DNA of 64,000 nucleotides from an uncultured Lachnospiraceae bacterium (GCA_947367855.1 CANBFE010000001.1:310001-374000); one strand, 5' to 3'. Shown: positions 17,976 to 27,029, numbered from the stretch's first letter. The notes: generated by a model not told the origin, from the sequence alone. Made by a program: numbers and translations.

Positions 17976-18859
17976 AGGAACGTTTGGATGTAATTCTGAC
18001 AGCCCGGGGCTATGCTGATTCCCGGGAGAAGGCCAAGGCAGTCATCATGTCCGGCAGTGTCTATGTGGACGGGCAGAGGGAAGACAAGGCCGGAGCCATG
18101 TTTGACAGTGAGAAGAGTGTTATAGAAGTCAGGGGGAACACTCTGAAATATGTGAGCAGGGGCGGTCTGAAACTGGAGAAGGCCATGGAGAAATGGCCCA
18201 TTTCCCTGCAGGAAAAGGTCTGCATGGACATCGGCGCCTCCACGGGGGGATTTACGGACTGCATGCTGCAGAGCGGGGCCAGGAAAGTATATGCCGTGGA
18301 TGTAGGGCATGGGCAGCTGGCCTGGAAACTACGGAATGACGACAGAGTTGTCTGCATGGAGCAGACAAATTTCCGCTACATGGTAAAGGAGGATATTCAG
18401 GAGGAGCTGGACTTTGCAAGTGTGGACGTTTCCTTTATCTCCCTGACCAAGATTCTGATTCCTGCAAGGGAGCTGCTGAAGGAGGGAGGGCAGATGGTGT
18501 GCCTGATCAAGCCGCAGTTTGAGGCCGGCAGGGAGAAAGTGGGAAAGAAGGGCGTGGTGAGGGATTCCGGGACCCACCGGGAGGTGATAGCCAGGATTGT
18601 GGATTTTGCGGACCTTGTGGGCTTTCAGGTGCTGAATCTGGATTATTCCCCTATCAGGGGACCTGAGGGAAACATTGAGTACCTGCTGCACCTGGAGAAA
18701 AGGGAGAGTCTGGCGGAGAACATCAGGAATCTCACGGAGCGGGAGGCGGAAGCAGCCCTGAAGGCAGTGGAGGCGGAAGGAACCGGGCTTTCCCACAGTC
18801 CTGTCTGGGAGGCTGCCATCGGGGAAGTGACTGCGGAGGCGGCTCTTTTGGCCAGATAG
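17972..18859 (+). CDS. tlyA: TlyA family rRNA (cytidine-2'-O)-methyltransferase
   Basis: 295 residues (family ~270). N-terminal S4 RNA-binding domain (residues 1-60: ERLDVILTARGYADSREKAK) joined to a Rossmann methyltransferase with the SAM loop DIGASTGGFTDC and VDVGHGQLAWKL. TlyA methylates 16S and 23S rRNA in mycobacteria; Firmicute members are often annotated as hemolysin by history, which is not implied here. Start overlaps the dxs stop by four bases. Confidence 0.94.
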   Translation: MKERLDVILTARGYADSREKAKAVIMSGSVYVDGQREDKAGAMFDSEKSVIEVRGNTLKYVSRGGLKLEKAMEKWPISLQEKVCMDIGASTGGFTDCMLQSGARKVYAVDVGHGQLAWKLRNDDRVVCMEQTNFRYMVKEDIQEELDFASVDVSFISLTKILIPARELLKEGGQMVCLIKPQFEAGREKVGKKGVVRDSGTHREVIARIVDFADLVGFQVLNLDYSPIRGPEGNIEYLLHLEKRESLAENIRNLTEREAEAALKAVEAEGTGLSHSPVWEAAIGEVTAEAALLAR

Positions 18860-18873
18860 CGGCGGGAGGATTT

Positions 18874-19710
18874 ATGAAGCATTTTCTGGTGTATACCAAC
18901 CCATATAAGGACATAAACCTGCTTATGACCAGGCGCATCTGTGACTTTCTGAAGCTGAAGGGACAGCGTGTCACGGTGAGGGTGGCGGAAGAGGACGGCG
19001 GGAAGAATGCCGGAGGGGAGATGCCTCCGGATGGAGACTGCATGATCGTCCTGGGGGGAGACGGCACCGTACTGCAGGCGGCCAGGGAGGCGGCGCAGAT
19101 TCCCATTATCGGTGTGAACCTGGGGAACCTGGGCTACATGACGGAGATCGAGCCCTCCGGCCTGGAGGAGGCCCTGGAGAGACTGGTGGCAGGGGATTAT
19201 ATGCAGGAAAGCCGCATGATGCTGGAGGGCAGGGTGGATCTGGTTTCCGGCGGTTCCCGGGAAGGATGGGCTCTCAACGATATCGTGCTTTCGCGCAGTG
19301 GTTCCCTGCAGATTATCAAGTTTACCATTTATGTAAACGGACAGTTTTTAAATCATTATAATGCTGACGGAATGATAGTCACCACCCCCACCGGTTCCAC
19401 GGGATATAATCTTTCGGCAGGAGGTCCCCTGGTGGAGCCGGGAGCGGAGCTGATTATGCTGACGCCGATCTGTCCTCATTCCCTGAATCAGAGAAGCATT
19501 ATTCTCTCGCCCAGGGATATTATCGAAATCGGGATACCGGAGCTGCGGGAGGACAGAGTTCAGACGGTGGAGGTCAGTTTCGACGGAAGCCAGGCGGTTC
19601 CCCTGCGCACAGGCGACAGAATCCGCATCAGACGGTCGGAGAAGGTGACGGAGTTTATCAGGCTGAATCAGGTGAGTTTTCTGGAGGTTCTGCACAGGAA
19701 AATGGGCTGA
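18874..19710 (+). CDS. nadK: NAD kinase
   Basis: 278 residues. ATP-dependent phosphorylation of NAD to NADP. Diagnostic motifs: LGGDGTVLQAAREAA, NLGNLGYMTEIE, and NADGMIVTTPTGSTGYNLSA. GGGAGGATTT lies just before the ATG. Part of the recN operon, 14 bases after tlyA. Confidence 0.97.
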   Translation: MKHFLVYTNPYKDINLLMTRRICDFLKLKGQRVTVRVAEEDGGKNAGGEMPPDGDCMIVLGGDGTVLQAAREAAQIPIIGVNLGNLGYMTEIEPSGLEEALERLVAGDYMQESRMMLEGRVDLVSGGSREGWALNDIVLSRSGSLQIIKFTIYVNGQFLNHYNADGMIVTTPTGSTGYNLSAGGPLVEPGAELIMLTPICPHSLNQRSIILSPRDIIEIGIPELREDRVQTVEVSFDGSQAVPLRTGDRIRIRRSEKVTEFIRLNQVSFLEVLHRKMG

Positions 19711-19757
19711 AGGAAAGGCAGTACGGGGCACAGGTTATAAAAAGGCATGGTGGCATT

Positions 19758-20240
19758 GTGAAAAAGAGAAGACAGGGCAAGATCATTGAGATCATTCGGA
19801 AATATAATGTAGGGACACAGGAGGAACTGGCGGACAGACTCAGGGAAGAGGGATTTGCCGTGACTCAGGCAACGGTTTCCCGGGACATCAGGGAGATGAA
19901 GCTTTCCAAGATGCCTGCGGAAAACGGCGGGCAGAAGTATGTATTTCTGGAGCAGGGCAGCCGGATGGAAAACAAATATGTCCATGTGCTCAGGGAGGCT
20001 TTTATGGGGGCGGAAACAGCCCAGAACATTCTGGTTGTCAGGACGGTGGCGGGTATGGCAATGGCTGTGGCTGCTGCCCTGGATGCCCTGAATTTTCCGG
20101 AAATAGTTGGCTGTATAGCCGGAGACGATACGATTTTTGTTGCGGTGCATACCGTGGAGGAGTCGAGGTCCCTGGCAGAGAGAGTGCGGGTAACCATAGC
20201 AAGGGAAGAGGCTGTGGAAATGCCCCGGGAGAGAAATTAG
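19758..20240 (+). CDS. argR: Arginine repressor family regulator
   Basis: 160 residues. N-terminal winged helix (IIRKYNVGTQEELADRLREE, TVSRDIREMKLSKM) and C-terminal oligomerisation/arginine-binding domain with GDDTIFVAVHTVEESRSLAE. Starts with GTG. The position between nadK and recN is the Firmicute AhrC/ArgR location. No arginine biosynthesis genes are in the window and no clear ARG box was recognised upstream. Confidence 0.94.
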   Translation: MKKRRQGKIIEIIRKYNVGTQEELADRLREEGFAVTQATVSRDIREMKLSKMPAENGGQKYVFLEQGSRMENKYVHVLREAFMGAETAQNILVVRTVAGMAMAVAAALDALNFPEIVGCIAGDDTIFVAVHTVEESRSLAERVRVTIAREEAVEMPRERN

Positions 20241-20302
20241 AGCGGGCGGCATGACAGAGGGGAGAAGGCACATTCTGGCGGTTTGCCGGGAAGGAGAGAG
20301 AA

Positions 20303-21994
20303 ATGCTGCAGAGTTTGCATGTAAAAAATCTGGCTCTGATGGAAGAGACGGAAGTGGAATTCGGGAGGGGCTTAAACATTCTCACCGGGGAGACCGGCGC
20401 GGGTAAGTCCCTGCTTATCGGAAGCGTCACGCTGGCCCTTGGGGGAAAATTCGAGAAGGAGATGCTGCGCAGGGGGGCGGAAAGCGCCCTTGTGGAACTG
20501 GTTTTCTGCAGTGAAGACGAAAGAGTGCGCAAAAAGCTGCTCCAGCTGGACCTGGAACCGGAAGAAGACGGAACAGTAATAATAAGCCGCAGGATGCAGC
20601 CGGGAAAAAGTGTTTACAGGGTAAACGGGGAGACTGTGACGGCCAGGCAGGTAAGGGAGCTGGCGGAACTTTTGATTGATATTCACGGCCAGCATGAGCA
20701 CCAGTCACTGCTGAACAAAAAGAAGCACATGGAGATTCTGGACGCCTACTGCGGGGAAGAATTTCTGAAAGCGGCTGCGGCAGTGGAAGGGGCCTGGAAG
20801 GAGTGCAGGGAGATTGAGAAAGCGCTGGAAGAAGAGGCCATGGATGAAGAGACAAAGGCCAGGGAACAGGCCCTTGCCGCCTTTGAACTGGAGGAGATAG
20901 AGCAGGCAAAACTGACGCCGGGCGAGGACGATGAACTGGAGAAACGTTACCGGCTGATGGTGAACAGCAAAAAGATAGCAGAATGCCTTACCGAAAGTTA
21001 CCAGTATACAGGAAGCGATTTTGAAAACGGCGCGGGTCCGGCCCTGAGCCGTGCTCTCCGCGCGCTTCGCAGTGTCTCCGGACTGGATGAACGTCTGGGA
21101 GAGCTGGAGGAACAGCTTTCCGAGATTGACAGCCTGCTGTCCGATTATAACCGGGACCTTGCAGAGTACATGGGCGACTGCGAATTTGACAGCGGGGATT
21201 TTTCGGTTGTGGAAGAGCGTCTGAACCTGCTGAACCGCCTGAAGGAGAAATACGGCCAGTCCCTGGAGCAGGTGATAGCCTATGGCAGGGAACGGGAGGC
21301 CTTCCTGGAAAAAATAAGTGATTACGACGCCTATATGCAGCAGCAGGAGCAAAAGCTTCAGGCTGCCAGGGAGCGGTTGGAGAAGGCATGCGGCGCGCTC
21401 TCCAGGATCCGCAGAAAAAATGCAAAGACGCTTACCGAGAAACTTAAAAACGCGCTTGTGCACCTGAATTTCCTTACTGTGGAATTTGAGACAGCGGTGT
21501 CCCGGGCCCAGAACATTACTGCAAGGGGTTGGGATGATGTGGAATTCCTGATTTCCACCAATCCGGGAGAGGGGCTGAAGCCCCTGGGACAGGTGGCAAG
21601 CGGAGGAGAACTGTCCCGTATCATGCTTGGAATCAAGACCGTACTGGCAGGCAGGGACGACATAGATACCCTGATTTTTGACGAGATCGACACAGGTATC
21701 AGCGGCAGGACGGCATGGCGGGTTTCCGAGCAGCTGGACACGGTGGCGCATGCCCATCAGGTGCTCTGCATTACCCATCTGCCCCAGATTGCAGCCATGG
21801 CAGACCGCCATTTTGTCATCGAGAAAAGCAGCAGTTCCGACAGTACCATCACGGATATCCGTGTGCTTGGAGAGGAAGAAAGCCTTGGAGAACTGGCCAG
21901 GCTTCTGGGAAGCGATTCCCTGAGTGAGGCCGCGCTGTCCAATGCCAGGGAAATGCGGCTCCAGGCAGGCGCCCACAAAGAAAATTTATCCTGA
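20303..21994 (+). CDS. recN: DNA repair protein RecN
   Basis: 563 residues. SMC-like ATPase acting early in double-strand-break repair. Walker A GETGAGKSLLIGSV at residue ~35, two long coiled-coil arms in the middle, the signature ASGGELSRIMLGIKT and Walker B TLIFDEIDTGISG, followed by ITHLPQIAAMADRHFVIEK. Complete and of normal length. GGAAGGAGAGA precedes the ATG. Confidence 0.97.
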   Translation: MLQSLHVKNLALMEETEVEFGRGLNILTGETGAGKSLLIGSVTLALGGKFEKEMLRRGAESALVELVFCSEDERVRKKLLQLDLEPEEDGTVIISRRMQPGKSVYRVNGETVTARQVRELAELLIDIHGQHEHQSLLNKKKHMEILDAYCGEEFLKAAAAVEGAWKECREIEKALEEEAMDEETKAREQALAAFELEEIEQAKLTPGEDDELEKRYRLMVNSKKIAECLTESYQYTGSDFENGAGPALSRALRALRSVSGLDERLGELEEQLSEIDSLLSDYNRDLAEYMGDCEFDSGDFSVVEERLNLLNRLKEKYGQSLEQVIAYGREREAFLEKISDYDAYMQQQEQKLQAARERLEKACGALSRIRRKNAKTLTEKLKNALVHLNFLTVEFETAVSRAQNITARGWDDVEFLISTNPGEGLKPLGQVASGGELSRIMLGIKTVLAGRDDIDTLIFDEIDTGISGRTAWRVSEQLDTVAHAHQVLCITHLPQIAAMADRHFVIEKSSSSDSTITDIRVLGEEESLGELARLLGSDSLSEAALSNAREMRLQAGAHKENLS

Positions 21995-22008
21995 TTCCTA
22001 AAATCACG

Positions 22009-22037
22009 GAATGAAAAATAAAAATATTCACATACTA
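22009..22037 (+). promoter_or_regulatory. Candidate sigma-G promoter of spoIVB
   Basis: GAATG at 22009-22013, a 17-bp spacer, and CATACTA at 22031-22037 fit the forespore sigma-G pattern (GHATR, about 17-18 bp, CATNHTA). spoIVB is a sigma-G (and sigma-F) gene in B. subtilis. It lies in the 70-base gap after recN. Confidence 0.45.
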
Positions 22038-22091
22038 TTGAGAGAATAAATTGACAGGAAAATTTTGTCAGCGGTTAGGGAGTATGTGGAT

Positions 22092-23513
22092 ATGGGATGG
22101 CTCAGGAAGATTTGGAACAGCAGAAATCCTGTCCGGAAGGCAAGACAGGACAGGCATTTGGTTATATCGGAATCAGAACCGGAAGGGGGACTGAAGACCC
22201 AGGCGGGAAGCGAGATGGTGGTTCTGCTTCAGAACTGGAAAAGCAGGCTCAGGCGCTATAAGGTTTACAGGGCGTTTCTGGGCCTGACGCTTGCGGTCAG
22301 CTGTACTGTCCTGGTAGGTATGCTCTATTATTATGTGGACAGCAGCATCCCTTCGGTGATCAATATCAGGGCCGGGGAAGCCCAGTCACTGCATCTGGGA
22401 GTTCCGGCCAGAGGAGAGATTGTCAGCGTCAGTGAGCAGGGAATCAGCAATATTCCCGAGGGCGCTGTGGACATTGACCTGAGCAGGACCATCACTTTGA
22501 AAGGGGCCCTGGAATCCAGTTACCATATGCAGGTAAAGCTGTTCGGCTTCCTGAACTTTAAGGATGTCAGCATACAGGTAATCGAGGACCAGGAGCTGAT
22601 TCCGGTGGGAGCGCCGGTGGGCATTTATGTCAAAACGGACGGCGTGTTGGTGGTAGGTACCGGAGAGTTTCAGGGTGTGGACGGAGTTACCTATTCGCCG
22701 GGTAAATATATACTGAAATCCGGAGATTATGTCCGGAAAGTCAACGGGACTCCGGTAAACCAGAAGGATGAGTTCATCCGCCTGGTGGAGGAAAGCGGCG
22801 GCAGTGAGATTCTGATGGAAATAGAACGGGAAGGGGAAGTCATGGAAGTGGAGGTGCCCCCCGTGAAAAATGCCGCCGGGGAATATAAAGTGGGTGTCTG
22901 GGTACGTGACAATGCCCAGGGCGTGGGTACCATGACCTATATTGACTCCAGGGGAAATTTCGGGGCATTGGGCCATGGCATAACGGACGTGGATACCAGT
23001 ACCCTGATGCACATGGACGGAGGGACCCTTTACCGCACGGACATTGTGGACATTCAAAAGGGAAGCGCAGGAAATCCCGGGGAGATGACAGGAATGATCA
23101 TCTATTCCGACGAACGCATTCTGGGAGAGATAACGGATAACAGCGCCAGGGGAATCTTTGGTGTGTGCAACAGCAGGGCCCTGGAAATGGGAGTCAGGGA
23201 ACCCCTTCCCATTGGACTGAAGCAGGAAATTGAGGAAGGAGCCGCGCAGATTCTCTGCACGGTGGACGGCCATACCAGATACTATGATGTGGAGATCACC
23301 TCGGTGCATCTGGACCACGACAATGTAAACCGGGGGATTGAGCTCACTGTGACGGACCCTGACCTGCTTGCCGTGACCGGCGGCATCGTCCAGGGCATGA
23401 GCGGCAGCCCCATTATCCAGAACGGAAAGTTCGTCGGCGCCGTGACCCATGTGCTGGTGCAGGATTCCAGGAAAGGGTATGGGATATTTATAGAAAATAT
23501 GCTGGAGCATTAA
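22092..23513 (+). CDS. spoIVB: SpoIVB sporulation serine peptidase
   Basis: 473 residues from ATG 22092; a TTG at 22065 would add nine. Forespore-made protease (MEROPS S55) that cleaves SpoIVFA and so triggers pro-sigma-K processing. N-terminal membrane anchor (FLGLTLAVSCTVLVGMLYYY), a PDZ domain around KSGDYVRKVNGTPVNQKDEF, and the SpoIVB peptidase domain with catalytic His295 (GALGHGITDVD) and Ser439 (GMSGSPIIQNGKF). The N-terminus before the anchor (~60 residues) is longer than in Bacillus. In most sporulating Clostridia spo0A follows; here a scar follows instead. Confidence 0.96.
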   Translation: MGWLRKIWNSRNPVRKARQDRHLVISESEPEGGLKTQAGSEMVVLLQNWKSRLRRYKVYRAFLGLTLAVSCTVLVGMLYYYVDSSIPSVINIRAGEAQSLHLGVPARGEIVSVSEQGISNIPEGAVDIDLSRTITLKGALESSYHMQVKLFGFLNFKDVSIQVIEDQELIPVGAPVGIYVKTDGVLVVGTGEFQGVDGVTYSPGKYILKSGDYVRKVNGTPVNQKDEFIRLVEESGGSEILMEIEREGEVMEVEVPPVKNAAGEYKVGVWVRDNAQGVGTMTYIDSRGNFGALGHGITDVDTSTLMHMDGGTLYRTDIVDIQKGSAGNPGEMTGMIIYSDERILGEITDNSARGIFGVCNSRALEMGVREPLPIGLKQEIEEGAAQILCTVDGHTRYYDVEITSVHLDHDNVNRGIELTVTDPDLLAVTGGIVQGMSGSPIIQNGKFVGAVTHVLVQDSRKGYGIFIENMLEH

Positions 23514-24006
23514 GTCCGGGCAGACCGGGGATGCTGTTTGGAAGTCTGAGGTTGCAGGATATCAGAGAAGGCATTTCTATACCCAGGAACCGTTCATTAG
23601 TATATGCATTTACGTATATGAATATTATGGAGCATTGGGGAAGCGGGATTCCGAGGATTATCAGGCGGTGTAAGGAACTTGGGATGGAAGAGCCGGAGTT
23701 ACTGGAAATTGCCGGGAACTTCCGCATCAATCTGTTTCGGTATCCTGATAAGACGCGGATTGGAAAAAGTACGGATAAAGTGCCGGAAAGTACGGAAAAG
23801 TATGGAAAAGTACGGATAAATTGAATGACAATCGTAAAAAGATAATTCAATATATAGAACAGAGAGGAACAATAACAAATAGAGAAGTCCAGAATCTGCT
23901 GAATGTGAAGGATTCTCGTGCCCTGAAGATTTTGAAGGAAATGGTTGAGGACGGGATATTGAAAAAAGAAGGGAAATTAAGGGGAAGCTGTTATAAATTG
24001 AAATAA
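23514..24006 (+). pseudogene. C-terminal fragment of an AlbA_2/RecG-like ATP-binding HTH protein, frameshifted
   Basis: Similarity begins immediately after the spoIVB stop (SPGRPGMLFGSLRLQDIREG), continuing through NIMEHWGSGIPRIIRRCKEL and FRINLFR, the C-terminal part of the divergent-ATPase domain of AlbA_2/DUF4062-RecG-type proteins. A short repeat-rich linker (KSTDK, PESTEK) follows and the frame stops at 23822-23824. The next frame (23821-24006) continues with KSTDKLNDNRKKIIQYIEQR and a winged helix ending CYKLK. The first GGAAAAAGTACGGATAAA copy has five A, the second (near 23806) only four, so one missing A explains the frameshift. The N-terminal two thirds of the gene are absent. AT-rich against its surroundings. 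Confidence 0.8.
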
Positions 24007-24042
24007 TCTGTTAAAATAGTTTGTCATTTTCCTGACACACTC

Positions 24043-24108
24043 ATGAGCGTCAGAACTATTATCCAGAACGGAAAATTCATCGGCCCTATCCTCACGGTGA
24101 AAAAATAA
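24043..24108 (+). pseudogene. Decayed duplicate of the spoIVB 3' end
   Basis: Bases 24043-24084 match 23397-23438 of spoIVB at 36 of 42 positions, including 17 identical bases covering IIQNGK. Translated it reads MSVRTIIQNGKFIGPILTVK, against MSGSPIIQNGKFVGAVTHV in SpoIVB; the catalytic serine context is destroyed. It ends in TAA right at the converging histidine kinase stop. It cannot be functional on its own and marks a duplication or recombination event around the 23514-24006 insert. Confidence 0.75.
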
Positions 24109-25860
24109 CTACATCCCCACAAAAGGAAGGCTGAGTATCACCTGCGTGCCTTCTCCGGAGGATATTTTCACACCATAGTCCTCTCCGTAGAAAAGCTGGA
24201 TTCGTTGGTGCACATTGATTATACCGATACTTTCCTGCTGCTTAATCATGTCTGCATGGAGGGCAGTCTGAATAGACGCAAGGCGATGCGCAGGGATTCC
24301 TGTTCCGTTGTCACAGATGGCAATGACAAGGAGTCCCTGCTGCCTTTTTGCGCTGATTCGCAGAATGCCGTCTTTGGTCAGAGGTTTCAGGCCATGTTGG
24401 ATGGCATTTTCCACAATGGGCTGCAGCATGATTTTGATTACCTGACAGTCAAGAATTTCTTCTTCTATTTCCCACTTTACATGAAAACAATTTTTATAGC
24501 GAAGCTCCTGCAATTCCAGGTACAGACGGGTATTGTCAAGCTCCTTTCGCAGAGAGACAAGGGAATCCACATCGTCCAGGGAATAGCGCAGGATCTGAGC
24601 CAGTTTGGACAGCATGACGGAAGCCTCGTTTTTGCCGCCGGTGAGGCGCATGGTGGCCCAGCTGATACTGTCTAAAGTATTGTGAAGAAAATGGGGATTA
24701 ATCTGGCTTTGGAGAGCAATGGACTGGGCCTGTTTCAACAGTGCCACCCGCTTTGCAAGCTCCTCCGTAATCTGTTCATTTTTCAGGGACATTTTGTAAA
24801 TGGAATCCAGAATAAAACCTTCCTCATCTCTGGTAATGCGCACTCTGTTCTGCAGAAGGCCTGCGGGAGTTTCCAGCCCGGAGAGAATCTTTTTAAATGG
24901 CTGGTAGATGCGCATGGAGATAAGGAAAGTAAGGGCAAGCACGAAAAGGAATACACCGGCTATCAGCAGAATCATCAGGTACATGGGCTTTTGCAGACTG
25001 GCCTGCAGGGCATCTCTGGATAAGACGGAATGAAAATACAAGTCCGTGTATTCCACAGGCGAATAGTGCACGATGGATTCCCTGTTTTCCCATACGCCCC
25101 CTTCTTCGGAGAGACGGATATCCGCAGGAAACTGCGACGGATCACCCCAGAGGTTCTGTACCAGTGTGCCGTCTTTTGTCCGCAGACTCAGATTGGTATC
25201 ATATTCTCCGCGGTAGTCGCAAATGGATTCTGCGAAGCGGTCGAAATTGATACTGTACACAATCACGCCCTGACGGATATTTCCGTGCATCAGGATCTTG
25301 TACAGGCTTAAAATCCGCACCGGCTGCAGGTAATTGGTAGTGCCGTTACGGAAAGCATAGAAAAAGGTATCGTCGCCCTCATACGCATCATAAGCCTCCA
25401 TCCAGCCTTTGTCAAAAAAGCGTTCAAGGGATGTTTCGCCGTAATTTGATACAAATTTGTTGTTTTTGTCAGAATAAATGTAAATGCTCAGAAGTTCCGT
25501 GTTGGCCTGCATCTGGGCATGCATGAGTTTATAAATTACATCGTTGTGGTAAAAGGTATAGCCGTCTTTTTCCGTGATCAAAAACAGATTGATATTGTTT
25601 TCCGCAAGCAGATAATCTGCCTGTTTCAGACAGCTTGAAAAGAGCTGATTCATGGAATTCTGCAGCAGGGAGATGGTGCGCAGACTGTAGAGGGAGACCT
25701 CTTTTTCCACCACTATGCGCTGAGAATAGCTGCCTATGGCTACTGCCAGAAGCATGGGTACAATCACCAGTGCAGTGAGCATAAACAGGTTGTGAAAGAA
25801 GATTCTGCCAGGGAAAAATCTGCGTTCTTTTTTGTAAGTAATCGCCTTTTTAGAATTCAT
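24109..25860 (-). CDS. YesM-type sensor histidine kinase
   Basis: 583 residues from the ATG at 25860, with GGGAGG eight bases upstream. Topology: membrane helix near residue 20-45 (NLFMLTALVIVPMLLAVAIG), a ~270-residue extracellular sensor, a second helix (YLMILLIAGVFLFVLALTFL), HAMP, then the His_kinase domain with SQINPHFLHNTLDSISWATM (phospho-acceptor His) and HATPase with NAIQHGLKP and CDNGTGIP. This LytS/YesM class usually senses oligosaccharides, often through a solute-binding protein. Its start overlaps the end of the response regulator gene by 11 bases, so the two form one operon. Confidence 0.94.
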   Translation of the reverse strand: MNSKKAITYKKERRFFPGRIFFHNLFMLTALVIVPMLLAVAIGSYSQRIVVEKEVSLYSLRTISLLQNSMNQLFSSCLKQADYLLAENNINLFLITEKDGYTFYHNDVIYKLMHAQMQANTELLSIYIYSDKNNKFVSNYGETSLERFFDKGWMEAYDAYEGDDTFFYAFRNGTTNYLQPVRILSLYKILMHGNIRQGVIVYSINFDRFAESICDYRGEYDTNLSLRTKDGTLVQNLWGDPSQFPADIRLSEEGGVWENRESIVHYSPVEYTDLYFHSVLSRDALQASLQKPMYLMILLIAGVFLFVLALTFLISMRIYQPFKKILSGLETPAGLLQNRVRITRDEEGFILDSIYKMSLKNEQITEELAKRVALLKQAQSIALQSQINPHFLHNTLDSISWATMRLTGGKNEASVMLSKLAQILRYSLDDVDSLVSLRKELDNTRLYLELQELRYKNCFHVKWEIEEEILDCQVIKIMLQPIVENAIQHGLKPLTKDGILRISAKRQQGLLVIAICDNGTGIPAHRLASIQTALHADMIKQQESIGIINVHQRIQLFYGEDYGVKISSGEGTQVILSLPFVGM

Positions 25861-26833
25861 GATCATTGCCTCCCATGCGCATGCGCTGCCTGTAAATGGA
25901 AGGCTGCACTCCTGTGTGGGCCTTAAACAGTTTGTTAAAATGACGCAGGCTCCGGTATCCGGTTCGTTCGCACACATCATAAATCTTCAAATCCGTTTCA
26001 GCCAACAGTTTTGCTGCATAGTCCATTTTGCAGCGGCTCACGAAGCGCACAAAGTTTTCTCCTGTCTGCGCCTTGAAAATGCGGCTGAAGTAGGAGGAAC
26101 TCAAGTAGAAATGTTCTGCGACATCCTCAAGAGAAATATCTTCTCCAATGTGTTTCTGAATATATTCCCTGGTCCGCAGGGCGAAATCCACTTCCATGAC
26201 GGGGCCCTCCGGTAAAGGCTCTGTATTGCCGGATAGAGGTGGTTCCGCAGAGGAACCGGTACTGGATTCGGGACAGGGCTGCATGTTCTCTGCTGTGGAT
26301 TCTGCTTTTGGTTCAGGGGAATCTGTCTTTACGCAATCATCAGGGAAAGCCCCCATATTTTCATAAAGGAGAGCTGCGTTCTGCAGGAGCTGCATCATAT
26401 TCCTCATATCATTTCTTGCCTGTTTCAGGGCAGATTCCTGGTGGGAAAGAAGGGTTTTTTCGTCAAGTTCTGCCCGTATTTTTTTGATGCGGGAGGTGAG
26501 TTCATCCAAATCCACTGGCTTTAAAATATAGTCTTTGACACCGTACTTGATGGCGGACATGGCAAGGTCTGCCTCCTTGTAGCCGCTGATTAAAATAACC
26601 TTGGTGGGAAGGTTGTTTTCCGATATGCATCTGGAAACATCCAGACCGGAAACACGGTTCATGCGGATGTCCGTCACGATTAAATCGGGAGGATTCCGGG
26701 CAAGCAGGGACAAAAGACCTTCTCCGTCCTCAAAAGTGCCTTCCAGAGAAAATCCCAGACTGTTCCAGTCCACCAATTCACGCAAACCTTCCCGGATACC
26801 GATTTCATCATCAGCGATTGCCGCACGATACAT
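25850..26833 (-). CDS. YesN-type AraC-family response regulator
   Basis: 327 residues from the ATG at 26833 with AAAGGA upstream. Receiver domain (residues 1-120): AIADDEIGIREGL acid pocket, PDLIVTDIRMN phospho-Asp, KDYILKPVDLDEL with the conserved Lys. A coiled-coil linker is followed by a poorly conserved Ser/Pro/Glu-rich insert, and a C-terminal AraC helix-turn-helix pair (ISLEDVAEHFYLSSSYFSRI, GYRSLRHFNKLFKAHTG). Expected to activate the divergent transporter operon at 27095. Confidence 0.95.
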   Translation of the reverse strand: MYRAAIADDEIGIREGLRELVDWNSLGFSLEGTFEDGEGLLSLLARNPPDLIVTDIRMNRVSGLDVSRCISENNLPTKVILISGYKEADLAMSAIKYGVKDYILKPVDLDELTSRIKKIRAELDEKTLLSHQESALKQARNDMRNMMQLLQNAALLYENMGAFPDDCVKTDSPEPKAESTAENMQPCPESSTGSSAEPPLSGNTEPLPEGPVMEVDFALRTREYIQKHIGEDISLEDVAEHFYLSSSYFSRIFKAQTGENFVRFVSRCKMDYAAKLLAETDLKIYDVCERTGYRSLRHFNKLFKAHTGVQPSIYRQRMRMGGNDHEF

Positions 26834-26880
26834 TTGCCTGTTTCCTTTCTGTAATGCCATATACCTGGTCCATTTAAATT

Positions 26881-26908
26881 ACAATAAGTATGCCATAAAA
26901 ACAGTCAA
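26881..26908 (-). promoter_or_regulatory. Candidate promoter of the yesN-yesM operon
   Basis: On the minus strand TTGACT (26908-26903), a 16-bp spacer and TATTGT (26886-26881), about 50 bases before the response-regulator start. It lies in the 260-base divergent region, which is AT-rich and also holds the transporter promoter. Confidence 0.4.
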
Positions 26909-27029
26909 AAAACAACTGATAGAAAAGTTGATGACAAAAAAGAACCATAAAAGCAAAAAAATGTACATTATCACTGACGGGCATCGAAAAAGCTGACAAC
27001 AAAGTGACATAATATGCAAATCCGTGCAG

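Noticed and set aside
20705..21976. 423-codon open frame on the minus strand
   Set aside because: Antisense to recN, no recognisable domain.
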